From Arenibacter latericius DSM 15913 (GTDB taxonomy: Bacteria > Bacteroidota > Bacteroidia > Flavobacteriales > Flavobacteriaceae), in NCBI RefSeq assembly GCF_000424985.1, contig NZ_AUKX01000013.1, positions 1-64,000 on the forward strand: a stretch of 64,000 bases of DNA, read 5' to 3'. How positions within the stretch are numbered: the first letter of the stretch is position 1; each line of letters opens with the position of its first letter. The notes under the pieces are model-generated. The model ran no database searches. It worked only from the letters and a program-made list of their open reading frames with translations, and had not been told where the DNA came from. Shown one piece after another: positions 16,038 through 25,735 of this stretch. The position numbers and the translations under genes are program-made.

Positions 16038-18224
16038 ATGAAATATTTGAGTCTTGTGAAAAAAGCGCATCTTTTATTATTGATTTTTGTAATTACCTCT
16101 TGTACTGCGCTTGTTGCCCAAAATAAAAAAGTTACCCTAGAGGAAATCTATAGCGGTACATTCGGAACCAAAGGTATGGATAGGTTGCGCTCCCTTAAAA
16201 ATGGAGATCAATACACTATACTGAATGTGGACAGAAGAAATGGGGTGTCTTCTATAGATAAATACGATTATAAAACCTTAGAAAAAGCCGAGACTATTCT
16301 TAGTTCTTCAAAAAGCAATAGCATTCCGTTCTTTACTTCCTATGAGTTTAGTAGTGATGAGTCTAAACTGCTTTTGGCAACGGAGATTACGCCAATTTTT
16401 AGACGCTCCACCTTAGGTGTTTATTACTTATACGATATTAACTCGAAAAAAATCACCAAAATTTCTGAGGATAAAATTCAGGAGCCTTCTATTTCGCCTG
16501 ATGGTAGTAAAGTAGCCTACGTAAGGGATAATAATATTTATATATATAATCTGGTTTCTAATACTACTACTCAGGTTACTACTGATGGAGAAAAGAATAA
16601 GATTATAAACGGGGTTACAGATTGGGTTTATGAGGAGGAATTTGCTTTTGTACGTGCGTTTGAATGGAATTCTAATGGCACCAAATTGGCATTTATTCGA
16701 TTTGATGAAACCAACGTGCCAGAATTCTCAATGGACGTGTATGGCAGTGAGCTTTATCAGACCCAAACGGTATTTAAATACCCTAAGGCAGGAGAAGATA
16801 ATGCGCAAGTATCTCTTCATATGTTAGATGTAAATTCGGGGAAAGTAACTGCTATAGATCTTAATAATCCTTATTATATCCCAAGGATAAAATGGATGAA
16901 TAATCCTGAATTTTTAAGTGTGCAGACCCTGAATAGACATCAGAATAATTTAAAATTGGTGCAGGTAAATGCTAAGAACGGTAGTACCCAAACCTTGTTG
17001 GAAGAAACAGATGATGCCTATTTAGATGTAACGGATAATCTTACTTTCCTTAAAGATGATAGTTTTATCTGGACGAGTGAGCAGGATGGGTATAATCATA
17101 TTTACTTGTACGATTCTACAGGGAAATTAAAAAACCAAGTGACTAAGGGAGCATGGGAAGTAACCAATTATTACGGGTATGATTCTAAATCTGGCCGCAT
17201 TTATTACCAATCTACCGAAAATGGTTCCATCAATAGAGATGTCTACAGTATTCGTAATAATGGTAAAACTAAAAAACGGTTATCACAGAAGTTAGGAAGA
17301 AATTCTGCTGATTTTAGTGCAGACTTTACCTATTTCATCAATACCTATTCTAGTGCTACTACTCCTCCAGAGTTTACCTTACACCGTGCTTCTAATGGAA
17401 ATAAAATAAAAGATATTTTAGATAATAGAAATCTATTGGTGAAACTTCAGGATTATAATTTAAGTCCCAAAGAATTTTCTACAATAGAAGTTAATGGTAA
17501 TGAGTTGAATATGTGGATGATAAAACCCACCAATTTCGATGCCAATAAGAAGTATCCCATGTTTATGACTCAATATAGCGGCCCTGGGTCTCAATCCGTT
17601 TCCAATTCTTGGATGGGAAGCAATGATTATTGGTATCAAATGCTAGCAGACGAAGGGTATATAGTGGTCTGTGTAGATGGTAGAGGTACGGGCTTTAAAG
17701 GCGCAGAGTTTAAAAAGGTGACCTATAAAGAATTGGGTAAATATGAAGTGGAAGACCAAATAGATGCCGCAAAAAAATTAAGTGAATTGCCCTATATAGA
17801 TGAAAATAGAACTGGAATATGGGGATGGAGTTATGGCGGATTTATGTCGACCAATTGCTTGTTAAAAGGTAATGATACTTTTGAGATGGCTATTGCAGTG
17901 GCTCCCGTTACCTCATGGAGGTTTTACGATACTATTTACACCGAACGTTTTATGAGAACCCCACAGGAGAATCCAAGTGGGTATGATGAAAATTCGCCCA
18001 TAAATTATCCTGAATTATTAAAAGGAAAGTATTTATTAGTTCATGGTAGTAGTGATGATAATGTACACGTGCAGAATGCCATGCGAATGGTAGAAGCGTT
18101 AGTGCAAGCTAATAAGCAGTTTGAATGGGATATTTACCCAGACAAGAATCATGGGATTTATGGAGGGAATACCCGTCTACATCTCTACACCAGAATGACT
18201 AATTTTATTAAACAAAATCTTTAA
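16038..18224 (+). CDS. Dipeptidyl peptidase IV-like serine peptidase (S9B)
   Basis: The 728-residue exported protein has a signal peptide of about 28 residues, a DPPIV-type beta-propeller, and a C-terminal alpha/beta-hydrolase domain. The triad is Ser598 (GWSYGG), Asp673 (GSSDDNVH) and His705 (KNHGIYGG). The propeller carries WVYEEEF with E199-E201, the double-Glu motif that anchors the substrate N-terminus in DPP4 enzymes. It removes dipeptides, usually Xaa-Pro, in the periplasm. The peptide transporter gene starts 15 bases downstream, so dipeptides released here are probably taken up by its product. Confidence 0.92.
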   Translation: MKYLSLVKKAHLLLLIFVITSCTALVAQNKKVTLEEIYSGTFGTKGMDRLRSLKNGDQYTILNVDRRNGVSSIDKYDYKTLEKAETILSSSKSNSIPFFTSYEFSSDESKLLLATEITPIFRRSTLGVYYLYDINSKKITKISEDKIQEPSISPDGSKVAYVRDNNIYIYNLVSNTTTQVTTDGEKNKIINGVTDWVYEEEFAFVRAFEWNSNGTKLAFIRFDETNVPEFSMDVYGSELYQTQTVFKYPKAGEDNAQVSLHMLDVNSGKVTAIDLNNPYYIPRIKWMNNPEFLSVQTLNRHQNNLKLVQVNAKNGSTQTLLEETDDAYLDVTDNLTFLKDDSFIWTSEQDGYNHIYLYDSTGKLKNQVTKGAWEVTNYYGYDSKSGRIYYQSTENGSINRDVYSIRNNGKTKKRLSQKLGRNSADFSADFTYFINTYSSATTPPEFTLHRASNGNKIKDILDNRNLLVKLQDYNLSPKEFSTIEVNGNELNMWMIKPTNFDANKKYPMFMTQYSGPGSQSVSNSWMGSNDYWYQMLADEGYIVVCVDGRGTGFKGAEFKKVTYKELGKYEVEDQIDAAKKLSELPYIDENRTGIWGWSYGGFMSTNCLLKGNDTFEMAIAVAPVTSWRFYDTIYTERFMRTPQENPSGYDENSPINYPELLKGKYLLVHGSSDDNVHVQNAMRMVEALVQANKQFEWDIYPDKNHGIYGGNTRLHLYTRMTNFIKQNL

Positions 18225-18239
18225 TTAACAAATCTACCT

Positions 18240-20075
18240 ATGCAAACTTCAGTGTCTCAAATGTCTCGGAAAGAACTTTTTGGCCATCCTGTTGGTCTTT
18301 TTATATTGTTTTTCACGGAAATGTGGGAGCGTTTCTCTTACTATGGAATGCGGGGAATATTGGTGCTCTATGTCGCCACCTCTGCTACTGCTATTGATCC
18401 GGGATTAGGATGGTCTAATAAAGATGCTTTGTGGTTGTATGGATGGTATACCATGTTAGTTTATGTAGCTTCAATCCCTGGCGGATGGGTTGCCGATAAA
18501 TTCTTAGGTCAGAAAAAAACGGTAATGCTAGGTGGATTACTGCTTTGTTTAGGACATATTACACTAGCAATACCCCAAGATTGGGCCTTTTTCACTGGTT
18601 TAATCCTAATTATTTTAGGAGTAGGTGGTCTTAAGCCTAATATCTCAACTATGGTAGGTGGTCTATACCAAGAAGGAGACTTAAGAAGGGATAGCGGATT
18701 TACTATTTTCTATATTGGAATTAATATAGGTGCCTTCTTATCCAGTATTTCCGTAGGATTAGTTGCCTACTATTACGGATGGCATTATGGTTTTGGACTT
18801 GCAGGAATTGGGATGCTAATAGGTCAGGCTGTTTTTGTTTGGGGACAGAAATACTTAAAGGGTGTTGGAGAATTTAGTGGAGGAAAAAATGTTTCTGAAG
18901 AGGAGCGTCTAGCAGCAAAACGTCCACTTAATAAAGTTGAAAAGGATAGGGTGCTGGTATTGTTAATTTCCTTCCTGATCGTAATTGTTTTCTGGGGTGC
19001 CTTTGAGCAAGCAGGAGGTTTAATGAACTTATACACGGATGCAAAAGTAGATAGATATATTGGATTAAGTGGATTGCAAGAGATTCCTGCAGCAGTGTTC
19101 CAATCCTTAAATGCTGGATATATCATCATCTTTGGAACTATAGTAGGAAGTTTTTGGATATGGTGGAAGAAGAGTGGAAAGGAATCTTCCTCTCTTTTCA
19201 AAATGGCTATAGGGACAATTATCATGGGGCTTGGTTATGTTTTTATGATGTTCGCGTCTAAGGAAGCTAGTGCAGAGGTTTTTGGTAAAGCCGCTATGAT
19301 ATGGATTTTCCTAGCCTACCTTTTCCATACGTTGGGAGAACTTTGTACTTCTCCAGTATCGCTTTCCTTTATTACCAAACTTGCACCTGTAAAATACGCT
19401 TCTATTATGATGGGGGTTTATTTCGCAGCAACTGGATTTGGAAATATGTTGGCAGGAACTATTGGAGAATCTTCCCAATTGCACCCATACCAAGGGGAAA
19501 TGATTGTTAATAAAGAGGATGTTCTTCCATTTATTTCCAAGGATACCATGGAAATAAAAAATCTCGATAAAAAGATTGTTAAGATATATGACTATCCTAT
19601 TAATGAGGATAAAAACTTCAGTATTAAAAGTCAGGTTTATCTAGATAATGATGCTGTGCTGTTTAAAGAAATCAATTCAGGCGAATCACTTAATTATCTA
19701 TTTAAACTATCCAACTCGGAGGATGCAGACCTTACTAAATTAAAAGAAACCTTAAGCGAGAATAATGCTATTGCTAGGAATCCTTATCACGCTAAGCTTG
19801 TTTTTGAAAAAGACAAGGATGCAGCTCAAAACCTAGAAAATAAAGGGGATGGTAATAACTATAACGTTTCTTTTGTTTTAGAAGAGGAGCAAAGCGAACA
19901 GGAGTTTAGTACTTTCATGTGGTTAACTATTTTTACCGTTAGTTTTGGACTTCTTCTGATTTTATTCTTGAAAAAGCTGAAAAAACTTACACATGGAGCA
20001 GAGGATCACGAGCATATCATTAAGGATAATGAGCCTTATGAACTAGGTGATCCCGATATCAATAAATCTAATTAA
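18240..20075 (+). CDS. POT-family peptide:H+ symporter with a large soluble insert
   Basis: This 611-residue transporter starts GHPVGLFILFFTEMWERFSYYGMR (about 16-39, split here as GHPVGLFILFF and TEMWERFSYYGMR), which contains the ExxER proton-coupling motif of the POT/PTR family. It has about 12-14 helices and imports di- and tripeptides. Before the last helix lies a hydrophilic insert of about 140 residues (roughly 415-557, rich in Asp, Lys and Asn). Standard bacterial POTs lack this segment, so it is either a periplasmic domain or a family-specific addition. It forms an operon with the DPP4-like peptidase upstream and a second POT gene 36 bases downstream. Confidence 0.9.
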   Translation: MQTSVSQMSRKELFGHPVGLFILFFTEMWERFSYYGMRGILVLYVATSATAIDPGLGWSNKDALWLYGWYTMLVYVASIPGGWVADKFLGQKKTVMLGGLLLCLGHITLAIPQDWAFFTGLILIILGVGGLKPNISTMVGGLYQEGDLRRDSGFTIFYIGINIGAFLSSISVGLVAYYYGWHYGFGLAGIGMLIGQAVFVWGQKYLKGVGEFSGGKNVSEEERLAAKRPLNKVEKDRVLVLLISFLIVIVFWGAFEQAGGLMNLYTDAKVDRYIGLSGLQEIPAAVFQSLNAGYIIIFGTIVGSFWIWWKKSGKESSSLFKMAIGTIIMGLGYVFMMFASKEASAEVFGKAAMIWIFLAYLFHTLGELCTSPVSLSFITKLAPVKYASIMMGVYFAATGFGNMLAGTIGESSQLHPYQGEMIVNKEDVLPFISKDTMEIKNLDKKIVKIYDYPINEDKNFSIKSQVYLDNDAVLFKEINSGESLNYLFKLSNSEDADLTKLKETLSENNAIARNPYHAKLVFEKDKDAAQNLENKGDGNNYNVSFVLEEEQSEQEFSTFMWLTIFTVSFGLLLILFLKKLKKLTHGAEDHEHIIKDNEPYELGDPDINKSN

Positions 20076-20111
20076 ACTCTAGTTAAAGAAGCTTTTAACA
20101 AATACGCAATT

Positions 20112-21896
20112 ATGAATACCGATATTGAAAATTTATTTAAGGATAATGTTATAGGTCACCCGGCCGGACTTTTTGTATTGTTTTTCACGGAGATGTGGGA
20201 GCGCTTTTCCTTTTATGGAATGCGAATCTTATTGGTGCTATTTTTAACCGCACCTATAGTTAGTGATAACCCAGGTTGGGAATGGCCGCGGGAACATGCG
20301 TTATCTTTAATAGGAACCTATGCTTCCCTACTTTACCTTACACCAATTATTGGAGGTTATATAGCGGATAGATTTACAGGTTATAAATGGGCGGTAATTA
20401 TAGGTTGTTTTATCATGACTTTGGGGCATGCTTCCATGGCGATAGAAACCCCTTTTGCTCTGTATTTAGGATTGGCATTTTTAGTGATTGGAACCGGATT
20501 TTTTAAACCGAATATTACCTCTATGATCTCCGAAATGTATAAAGGCAAGGAGTCTAAGAAAGATGGTGCCTATACCATTTTCTACATGGGAGTGAATGCA
20601 GGTGCCTTTTTCGGAATGATGCTATGTGGATATTTAGCTGAAAATATAGGTTGGAGCTATGGCTTTGGTCTAGCCGGTATCTTTATGTTTCTAGGGATGT
20701 TACAATTCTGGTTAGCTAAGGATTTATTTGGTAAAATTGGAGAGAAACCTAGTGTTGTTAAGGAAGCCAAAATACAGCAAGACCTTATAGATGACGCCCA
20801 AAGGGGAGGTGCAAAGAAAGAGGAAGAAGAGAAGCCAAATCCATTTTCAACATTAGATATGGTTTTGATAGTGTTATCCTCAATAGGTGGATTATTGTAT
20901 CTGTTTAATGATCCTATGTCTAAAGTTGGAAATATCAATATTTTAGATTTTAAAGTAGGTGGCTTAGACGGTTCTAACTTTACGGTTCTGTTAGCACTTG
21001 CAATGTTCCTGTATCTAATCATAAGTAGGATTTCTAGATATTCTAGAATAGTACGTGATAGGATTATTGCCGTGTCTATTTTTGGGATATTCACCGTATT
21101 CTTCTTTGCAGCTTTTGAGCAATCCTTGGGCTCTATGACTATTTTTGCGAGAGATTATACCGCTAGGGAGTTAGCAGGGAATTCGGCCCTAGTATTTAAA
21201 ATCATAGATTTAATCCTTACCGTTGGTCCGCTTGCTGTTATTACTTGGGTATTGTATTTGTTATTCAAAAAGACCTATTCTAAGATACCGTATTCCAATA
21301 TTATATTGGCGTTAGCATTTATCTTTCTTTGGGGTATCGTAATCTGGAAAATAGACAGGGAATTTAGTCAAGATACTACTGAAGTGGGGGCATCATGGTT
21401 TGGAATTTTAAACTCTTTCTTTATTATCAGTTTGGCGCCATTCTTTTCTAAATGGTGGGAAAGTAAATACAATCCTAGTGCAGCTATGAAATATGGTTTA
21501 GGATTGATTCTTTTGGGATTAGGCTTCGGAATTTTAGCTTTTGGTACTGTGGGTATTCCTTCAGGAGCGCAAACGGCTTCTGTAAGTATGATTTTCTTAA
21601 TCTTGGCATACTTACTCCACACCATGGGAGAACTTTGCTTGTCGCCTGTTGGATTGTCTTATTTAAGTAAGTTAGTGCCAGGAAGAATGATTGGCTTTAT
21701 GTTCGGAATATGGTATTTGGCCATTGCTATTGGTCAGAAAGCAGCAGGTACAATGGGAGGGATGATTGATAAAATATCAGCTGAATATTCATTAGGAACT
21801 TTCTTCTTAATTTTTGCCTTAGTTCCTGCTGGTGTAGGTCTTATTTCAATTGTTTTAAATCCGATATTAAAAAAGTTAATGCACGGAGTAAGATAA
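20112..21896 (+). CDS. Second POT-family peptide:H+ symporter
   Basis: The 594-residue protein is a paralogue of its upstream neighbour. It has GHPAGLFVLFF, then TEMWERFSFYGMR with the ExxER motif near the N-terminus, and a late MGELCLSPVGLSYLSKL helix. It lacks the large insert before the last helix and instead has a charged central loop (about 215-250, including KKEEEEK) that should be cytoplasmic. Two tandem, structurally different copies suggest different peptide ranges or affinities. Transcription probably stops at the hairpin starting at 21920. Confidence 0.9.
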   Translation: MNTDIENLFKDNVIGHPAGLFVLFFTEMWERFSFYGMRILLVLFLTAPIVSDNPGWEWPREHALSLIGTYASLLYLTPIIGGYIADRFTGYKWAVIIGCFIMTLGHASMAIETPFALYLGLAFLVIGTGFFKPNITSMISEMYKGKESKKDGAYTIFYMGVNAGAFFGMMLCGYLAENIGWSYGFGLAGIFMFLGMLQFWLAKDLFGKIGEKPSVVKEAKIQQDLIDDAQRGGAKKEEEEKPNPFSTLDMVLIVLSSIGGLLYLFNDPMSKVGNINILDFKVGGLDGSNFTVLLALAMFLYLIISRISRYSRIVRDRIIAVSIFGIFTVFFFAAFEQSLGSMTIFARDYTARELAGNSALVFKIIDLILTVGPLAVITWVLYLLFKKTYSKIPYSNIILALAFIFLWGIVIWKIDREFSQDTTEVGASWFGILNSFFIISLAPFFSKWWESKYNPSAAMKYGLGLILLGLGFGILAFGTVGIPSGAQTASVSMIFLILAYLLHTMGELCLSPVGLSYLSKLVPGRMIGFMFGIWYLAIAIGQKAAGTMGGMIDKISAEYSLGTFFLIFALVPAGVGLISIVLNPILKKLMHGVR

Positions 21897-21899
21897 TAT

Positions 21900-23921
21900 T
21901 TAAGGAATTTTAAAATGGTAAGCTCCCTTTTCACCTGTATAGTGAAAAGGGAGCTTTCTTTTTAAACAGCTAGCTTTCCATCGTTCTATATAACTATTAT
22001 AATTGCTGCCATCGGCAAGAACTAGTTTAGGCTGTACAGAATCTAATAATCGATCTAAGTTTATTTTTGGAGATTGAGTCAATACTATAGTATTTAAATT
22101 AGTATCGCCAGAGAAGTAAGTAAAGGAACTGTCTATTATTAATAGCCGTTCTGTAGCTACTGTAAAACTGTTCTTTAGCGGTTGGTGTGTTAGTTCTGAA
22201 GTGAGGTTAGCAACAGAATAGTCCGTGGCCATTCTTTTGGAGCCCGACCAATTATTAGTGTACACCATCACCTTCTGTCCGGAATGATGTAATATAGTGG
22301 TGTTTCTACCAGTATGGCCTAATAAGAGGTGCTCTTTATTATGGATGTGGTATTTAATTCCAAGTCCCCATAGTTGGAAGCATATTATTGAGGTGAGAAA
22401 GATAGCTGTTCTTTTATAGGATGCCTTTTGTAATATAGATATGAAGGTGATAAGAATACCATATGCCAAGAATAGTTGAATGATATCAAAATAAATATTT
22501 CTAAAAATAAAACTTTCCTGTTGTGCTACCCACCCAATGATGGTATTCATCCATCGGATAATTCCATCGTATAGTGCAACCAAAAAAGAGGGTAAAGCAT
22601 TGCTGACGGCTAGGGTAATGACCAAAATTCCCATGCCTAGGATAATTGCTAAAAATGGAAGAATTAATAAGCTAGAGACCAAGAAAAGTCCAGGGAATTG
22701 ATGGAAATAATAAAGACTTAATGGGAGCACGCCCAATTGAGCTGCTATACTGACCGAAATGAGCTCCCATCCTCTTTTTAGGATCCAATTTTTAGGTGTC
22801 CAGAATTTTTGAAGTAGCGGGTAAATCCATAGGATGGCAAAAACTGCAGTATAGCTTAATTGGAATCCTACCTGGAATAGTAGTAACGGATTAAAAAGTA
22901 GAAGAATACATAAAAGCGATAGGGCAAGAATGTTAAAATGGCTAGTAGGTCTATTTAGATAAAGGGCATAAGCAACAAAGCTAAACATGGTAACGGCTCT
23001 TAAAATTGAGGAAGACATTCCTGCCAAAAATGCAAACCCCCATAATAAGAGTACAATAACTAGTAATTTTATAACTCTTCCTTTAGGAAGGAGTTCTAAA
23101 GGGGATAATACAAAGTGTAATAGGCCTAATAAAATACCTATATGTAATCCGGAGAGTGCCAAAATATGAAATGCTCCAGCATCCTTATAATCCGTGTTGG
23201 TGATTTCGGTAATCTCGTTTCGTTGGCCTAATAGGAGAGCTTGGATTATAGCCAACTCCTCTTTTCCAAAATTTTCTTGCTTTAATTTATCTATTATTTG
23301 AATCCTAACCTTAGCTGCGAGTCCAAATATGGTGCTATGACTACTTTCTCTTTCAACAAGTTGATCATTAGATAATCTCAATTGTTGGTGTATTCCCAAA
23401 CCTTTTAGGTATTTCCTATAATCAAACTGATGAGGGTTTAAAGGGGGGGCAACCTTATTGAGAGTGGTGTAGCTAATAATTTCATCATCTACTTTAAAAG
23501 GAGTACTCTGCTGTTCCCTGTTTATATAAAGTATAATTTTTCCAGTTACCCTTAGGCTGTCCATTTGTTGGACTGTGGCGATATAACGATCCGAAAAATT
23601 ATTGGCTTTTAATACCTCGTCAATTTTCAAGGTAAAGGTCCAAGGTCGGTCTAGATTAAGATGAGAATAATGAATTTGGTTATTTTTGGCATCTTTTAAG
23701 CTTATGCTTAAAACCCCAATCATTATGGTTAAAAAGGCACAGAGTACTCCAAAGTGCAAGCTGTGTCTCTTAACAAGAAAATGTTCTATGCCTAATAATA
23801 GTAGCAGCAGGATACAGAGAACGGCTGCAGTAATAAGGGAGGGGTTAAAGTAACTACCTATTAATATCCCAATTATCAGGCAAATGCTGAGTTTAATTGC
23901 TGTAAATTGTAGCAGCCGCAT
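21900..23921 (-). CDS. comEC: ComEC/Rec2-family DNA-uptake channel
   Basis: The 673-residue membrane protein has N-terminal helices, a DUF4131-type periplasmic region (about 60-200) and the Competence domain with LLLGQRNEI, ILALSGLHIGILLGL and AGMSSSILRA at about 228-310. ComEC carries single-stranded DNA across the inner membrane. It is shorter than the roughly 750-800 residues of full-length ComEC, and the C-terminus (about 530-673) shows no HxHxDH metal site, so the beta-lactamase-like domain is degenerate or lost. It shares one base (TAATG) with the NlpC/P60 gene upstream. Its last 20 codons overlap the terminator of the convergent transporter operon. Confidence 0.88.
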   Translation of the reverse strand: MRLLQFTAIKLSICLIIGILIGSYFNPSLITAAVLCILLLLLLGIEHFLVKRHSLHFGVLCAFLTIMIGVLSISLKDAKNNQIHYSHLNLDRPWTFTLKIDEVLKANNFSDRYIATVQQMDSLRVTGKIILYINREQQSTPFKVDDEIISYTTLNKVAPPLNPHQFDYRKYLKGLGIHQQLRLSNDQLVERESSHSTIFGLAAKVRIQIIDKLKQENFGKEELAIIQALLLGQRNEITEITNTDYKDAGAFHILALSGLHIGILLGLLHFVLSPLELLPKGRVIKLLVIVLLLWGFAFLAGMSSSILRAVTMFSFVAYALYLNRPTSHFNILALSLLCILLLFNPLLLFQVGFQLSYTAVFAILWIYPLLQKFWTPKNWILKRGWELISVSIAAQLGVLPLSLYYFHQFPGLFLVSSLLILPFLAIILGMGILVITLAVSNALPSFLVALYDGIIRWMNTIIGWVAQQESFIFRNIYFDIIQLFLAYGILITFISILQKASYKRTAIFLTSIICFQLWGLGIKYHIHNKEHLLLGHTGRNTTILHHSGQKVMVYTNNWSGSKRMATDYSVANLTSELTHQPLKNSFTVATERLLIIDSSFTYFSGDTNLNTIVLTQSPKINLDRLLDSVQPKLVLADGSNYNSYIERWKASCLKRKLPFHYTGEKGAYHFKIP
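21920..21961 (+). terminator. Terminator of the peptide transporter operon, inside comEC
   Basis: A 15-bp stem, AAGCTCCCTTTTCAC (21920-21934) with GTGAAAAGGGAGCTT (21942-21956), closes a 7-base loop and is followed by TCTTTTT on the plus strand. It lies fully within the 3' coding end of the convergent comEC gene. Confidence 0.85.
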
Positions 23922-24481
23922 TAAAGGATTCTGGTTGCCTTAATAAAGGCAGAATTCCAATATCCTTCCCGCAATGAGGAAACTATTACACCCCTAGAGG
24001 TTGTAGAATGAATAAATTTTATATCATTTCCGTCTACCGAGACCACTAGGCCTACGTGGTTTATACTTTTTTTTCTGTTAGAAGTACCAAAGAAAAGAAG
24101 GTCGCCTTCAGAAACTTCCTTTAAATCGATATTCTGCCCTTCCTTTGCTATTTGATATGAAGCTCTAGGAATATCTATATCGTGTTCTCCAAAAGAGACA
24201 TAAAGTAAGCCAGAGCAATCCATCCCTTTGGTGGTAGTGCCTCCAAATTTATAGCGTGTACCCGAAAAGGTAAGCGCTGTATTAATTATTTGTTTGGATT
24301 TACGGTTAGCGGTTACGGGTTTAGCTTCAACTATTTCAGAATCCTCTTTTGATGGTGCTACCGAAATTATTGTTGGACTAACGCTAATTTTTCTATCGGT
24401 TTCTGCAATGGATTTCTTTTTGGAGGCTCCGCAGCTAACCACTAAAAAAATTATTACCAAAGAAAGGATTTTTCTTATCAT
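23921..24481 (-). CDS. NlpC/P60 cell-wall hydrolase lipoprotein (C40)
   Basis: This 186-residue protein has a lipoprotein signal with VVSC (lipid-anchored Cys at 17) and a C-terminal NlpC/P60 domain from about residue 66. The catalytic Cys89 is in MDCSGLLY and His142 in NHVGLVV, with FIHS (His158) as third residue. Such enzymes cut peptidoglycan peptide stems, here from the periplasmic side. Its stop codon shares one base with the comEC start; coupling with DNA uptake across the wall is possible but not shown. Confidence 0.88.
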   Translation of the reverse strand: MIRKILSLVIIFLVVSCGASKKKSIAETDRKISVSPTIISVAPSKEDSEIVEAKPVTANRKSKQIINTALTFSGTRYKFGGTTTKGMDCSGLLYVSFGEHDIDIPRASYQIAKEGQNIDLKEVSEGDLLFFGTSNRKKSINHVGLVVSVDGNDIKFIHSTTSRGVIVSSLREGYWNSAFIKATRIL

Positions 24482-24546
24482 TAAATTAAAAGTTAGTGAA
24501 CCCAGAGAATCAAATTTATAAAAAATAAATTAACAATGATAGATTT

Positions 24547-25674
24547 TTAATTAGAGACTTTTTGGGCATTGCCCACGATTAGCGCTGCTGCCTTTGCACT
24601 GGCACCTTTGCCTCCTAGCTTTTTCTCCAAGTTTATATAGGCTTCTATTTGACTCGCTCTGTAAGGTCCCTCTAGTATCTTTGAGAGCTCCTTTTTTATA
24701 TTAGTTGTATTAAGATCTTCTTGGATAAGTTCCTTTACTACCTCTTTATCCATTATTAGATTTACTAGTGAGATAAATTTTAAGGTGATGATTCGTTTTG
24801 CTATTTGGTAAGAAATCCAATTGGCTCTATAACAAACTACCTGAGGAACTTTAAACAATGCGGTCTCTAGAGTAGCCGTTCCGCTAGTTACTAAAGCAGC
24901 GTGGGAAATGCTCAATAGATCGTAAGTTTTATTGAAAACAATACCGACTTGTGCCGACTTTAAAAATGGCTGATAAAAATCGTGCTCCAAACTAGGGGCC
25001 CCTGCAATAACAAACTGGTAATTAGGAAATGACTCAATTGCCGAAAGCATTAAGGTCAGCATTTTTTGTACTTCTTGTTTTCTACTCCCGGGCAACAAAG
25101 CAATTATCGGTTTTTCACTGTCTAATTGATTCTGCTCTCTAAAGGAATCTTCGGCGGTTCTAGGAAGTTCGTCAATAGCATCTATTAGAGGGTGGCCCAC
25201 AAAATTTACAGGAAAATTATGTTTCTTTTCGTAAAAATCTTTTTCAAAAGGTAGGATAACGTGCATGGCATCTATATCACGTTTTATTTTATTTATCCTT
25301 CCTTCTCTAGAGGCCCAAATTTGCGGAGATATATAATAGTTGGTATGGAATCCTTGTTTTTTCGCCCATGAAGCAATGCGTAGGTTAAAACCAGAATAAT
25401 CTATAAATACGATGATGTCTGGGTTGAATTGGGAAATATCCTCTTTGCAGAAAGCAATATTTTTGAAGATTTGATTGATGTTGGTAATAACTTCAAAAAA
25501 GCCCATAAAGGCCATTTCCTTATAGTGCTTTACTAAGGTGCCTCCTGCTTGTTGCATTAAATCGCCGCCCCAACAACGGATGTTGGCTTCAAGATCTTTT
25601 GTCTTAATAGCTTTGATGAGGTTGGACCCATGCAGGTCCCCTGATGCCTCTCCAGCAATGATATAGTATTTCAT
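24547..25674 (-). CDS. lpxB: Lipid-A-disaccharide synthase
   Basis: The 375-residue enzyme begins YYIIAGEASGDLHGSNL (3-19) and continues with the GT19 hallmarks WGGDLMQQAGG, IDYSGFNLR, LLPGSRKQEV and TSGTATLETAL. It joins UDP-diacylglucosamine and lipid X to make the lipid A disaccharide at the inner membrane. Length is typical. It lies downstream of surE and a small membrane-protein gene on the same strand. Confidence 0.95.
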   Translation of the reverse strand: MKYYIIAGEASGDLHGSNLIKAIKTKDLEANIRCWGGDLMQQAGGTLVKHYKEMAFMGFFEVITNINQIFKNIAFCKEDISQFNPDIIVFIDYSGFNLRIASWAKKQGFHTNYYISPQIWASREGRINKIKRDIDAMHVILPFEKDFYEKKHNFPVNFVGHPLIDAIDELPRTAEDSFREQNQLDSEKPIIALLPGSRKQEVQKMLTLMLSAIESFPNYQFVIAGAPSLEHDFYQPFLKSAQVGIVFNKTYDLLSISHAALVTSGTATLETALFKVPQVVCYRANWISYQIAKRIITLKFISLVNLIMDKEVVKELIQEDLNTTNIKKELSKILEGPYRASQIEAYINLEKKLGGKGASAKAAALIVGNAQKVSN

Positions 25675-25735
25675 CAGTTTAATTTATTGGGGTTGCCGTA
25701 GTAGTTGTTTTGGTTATAGTGAGCCATAAATAAAA

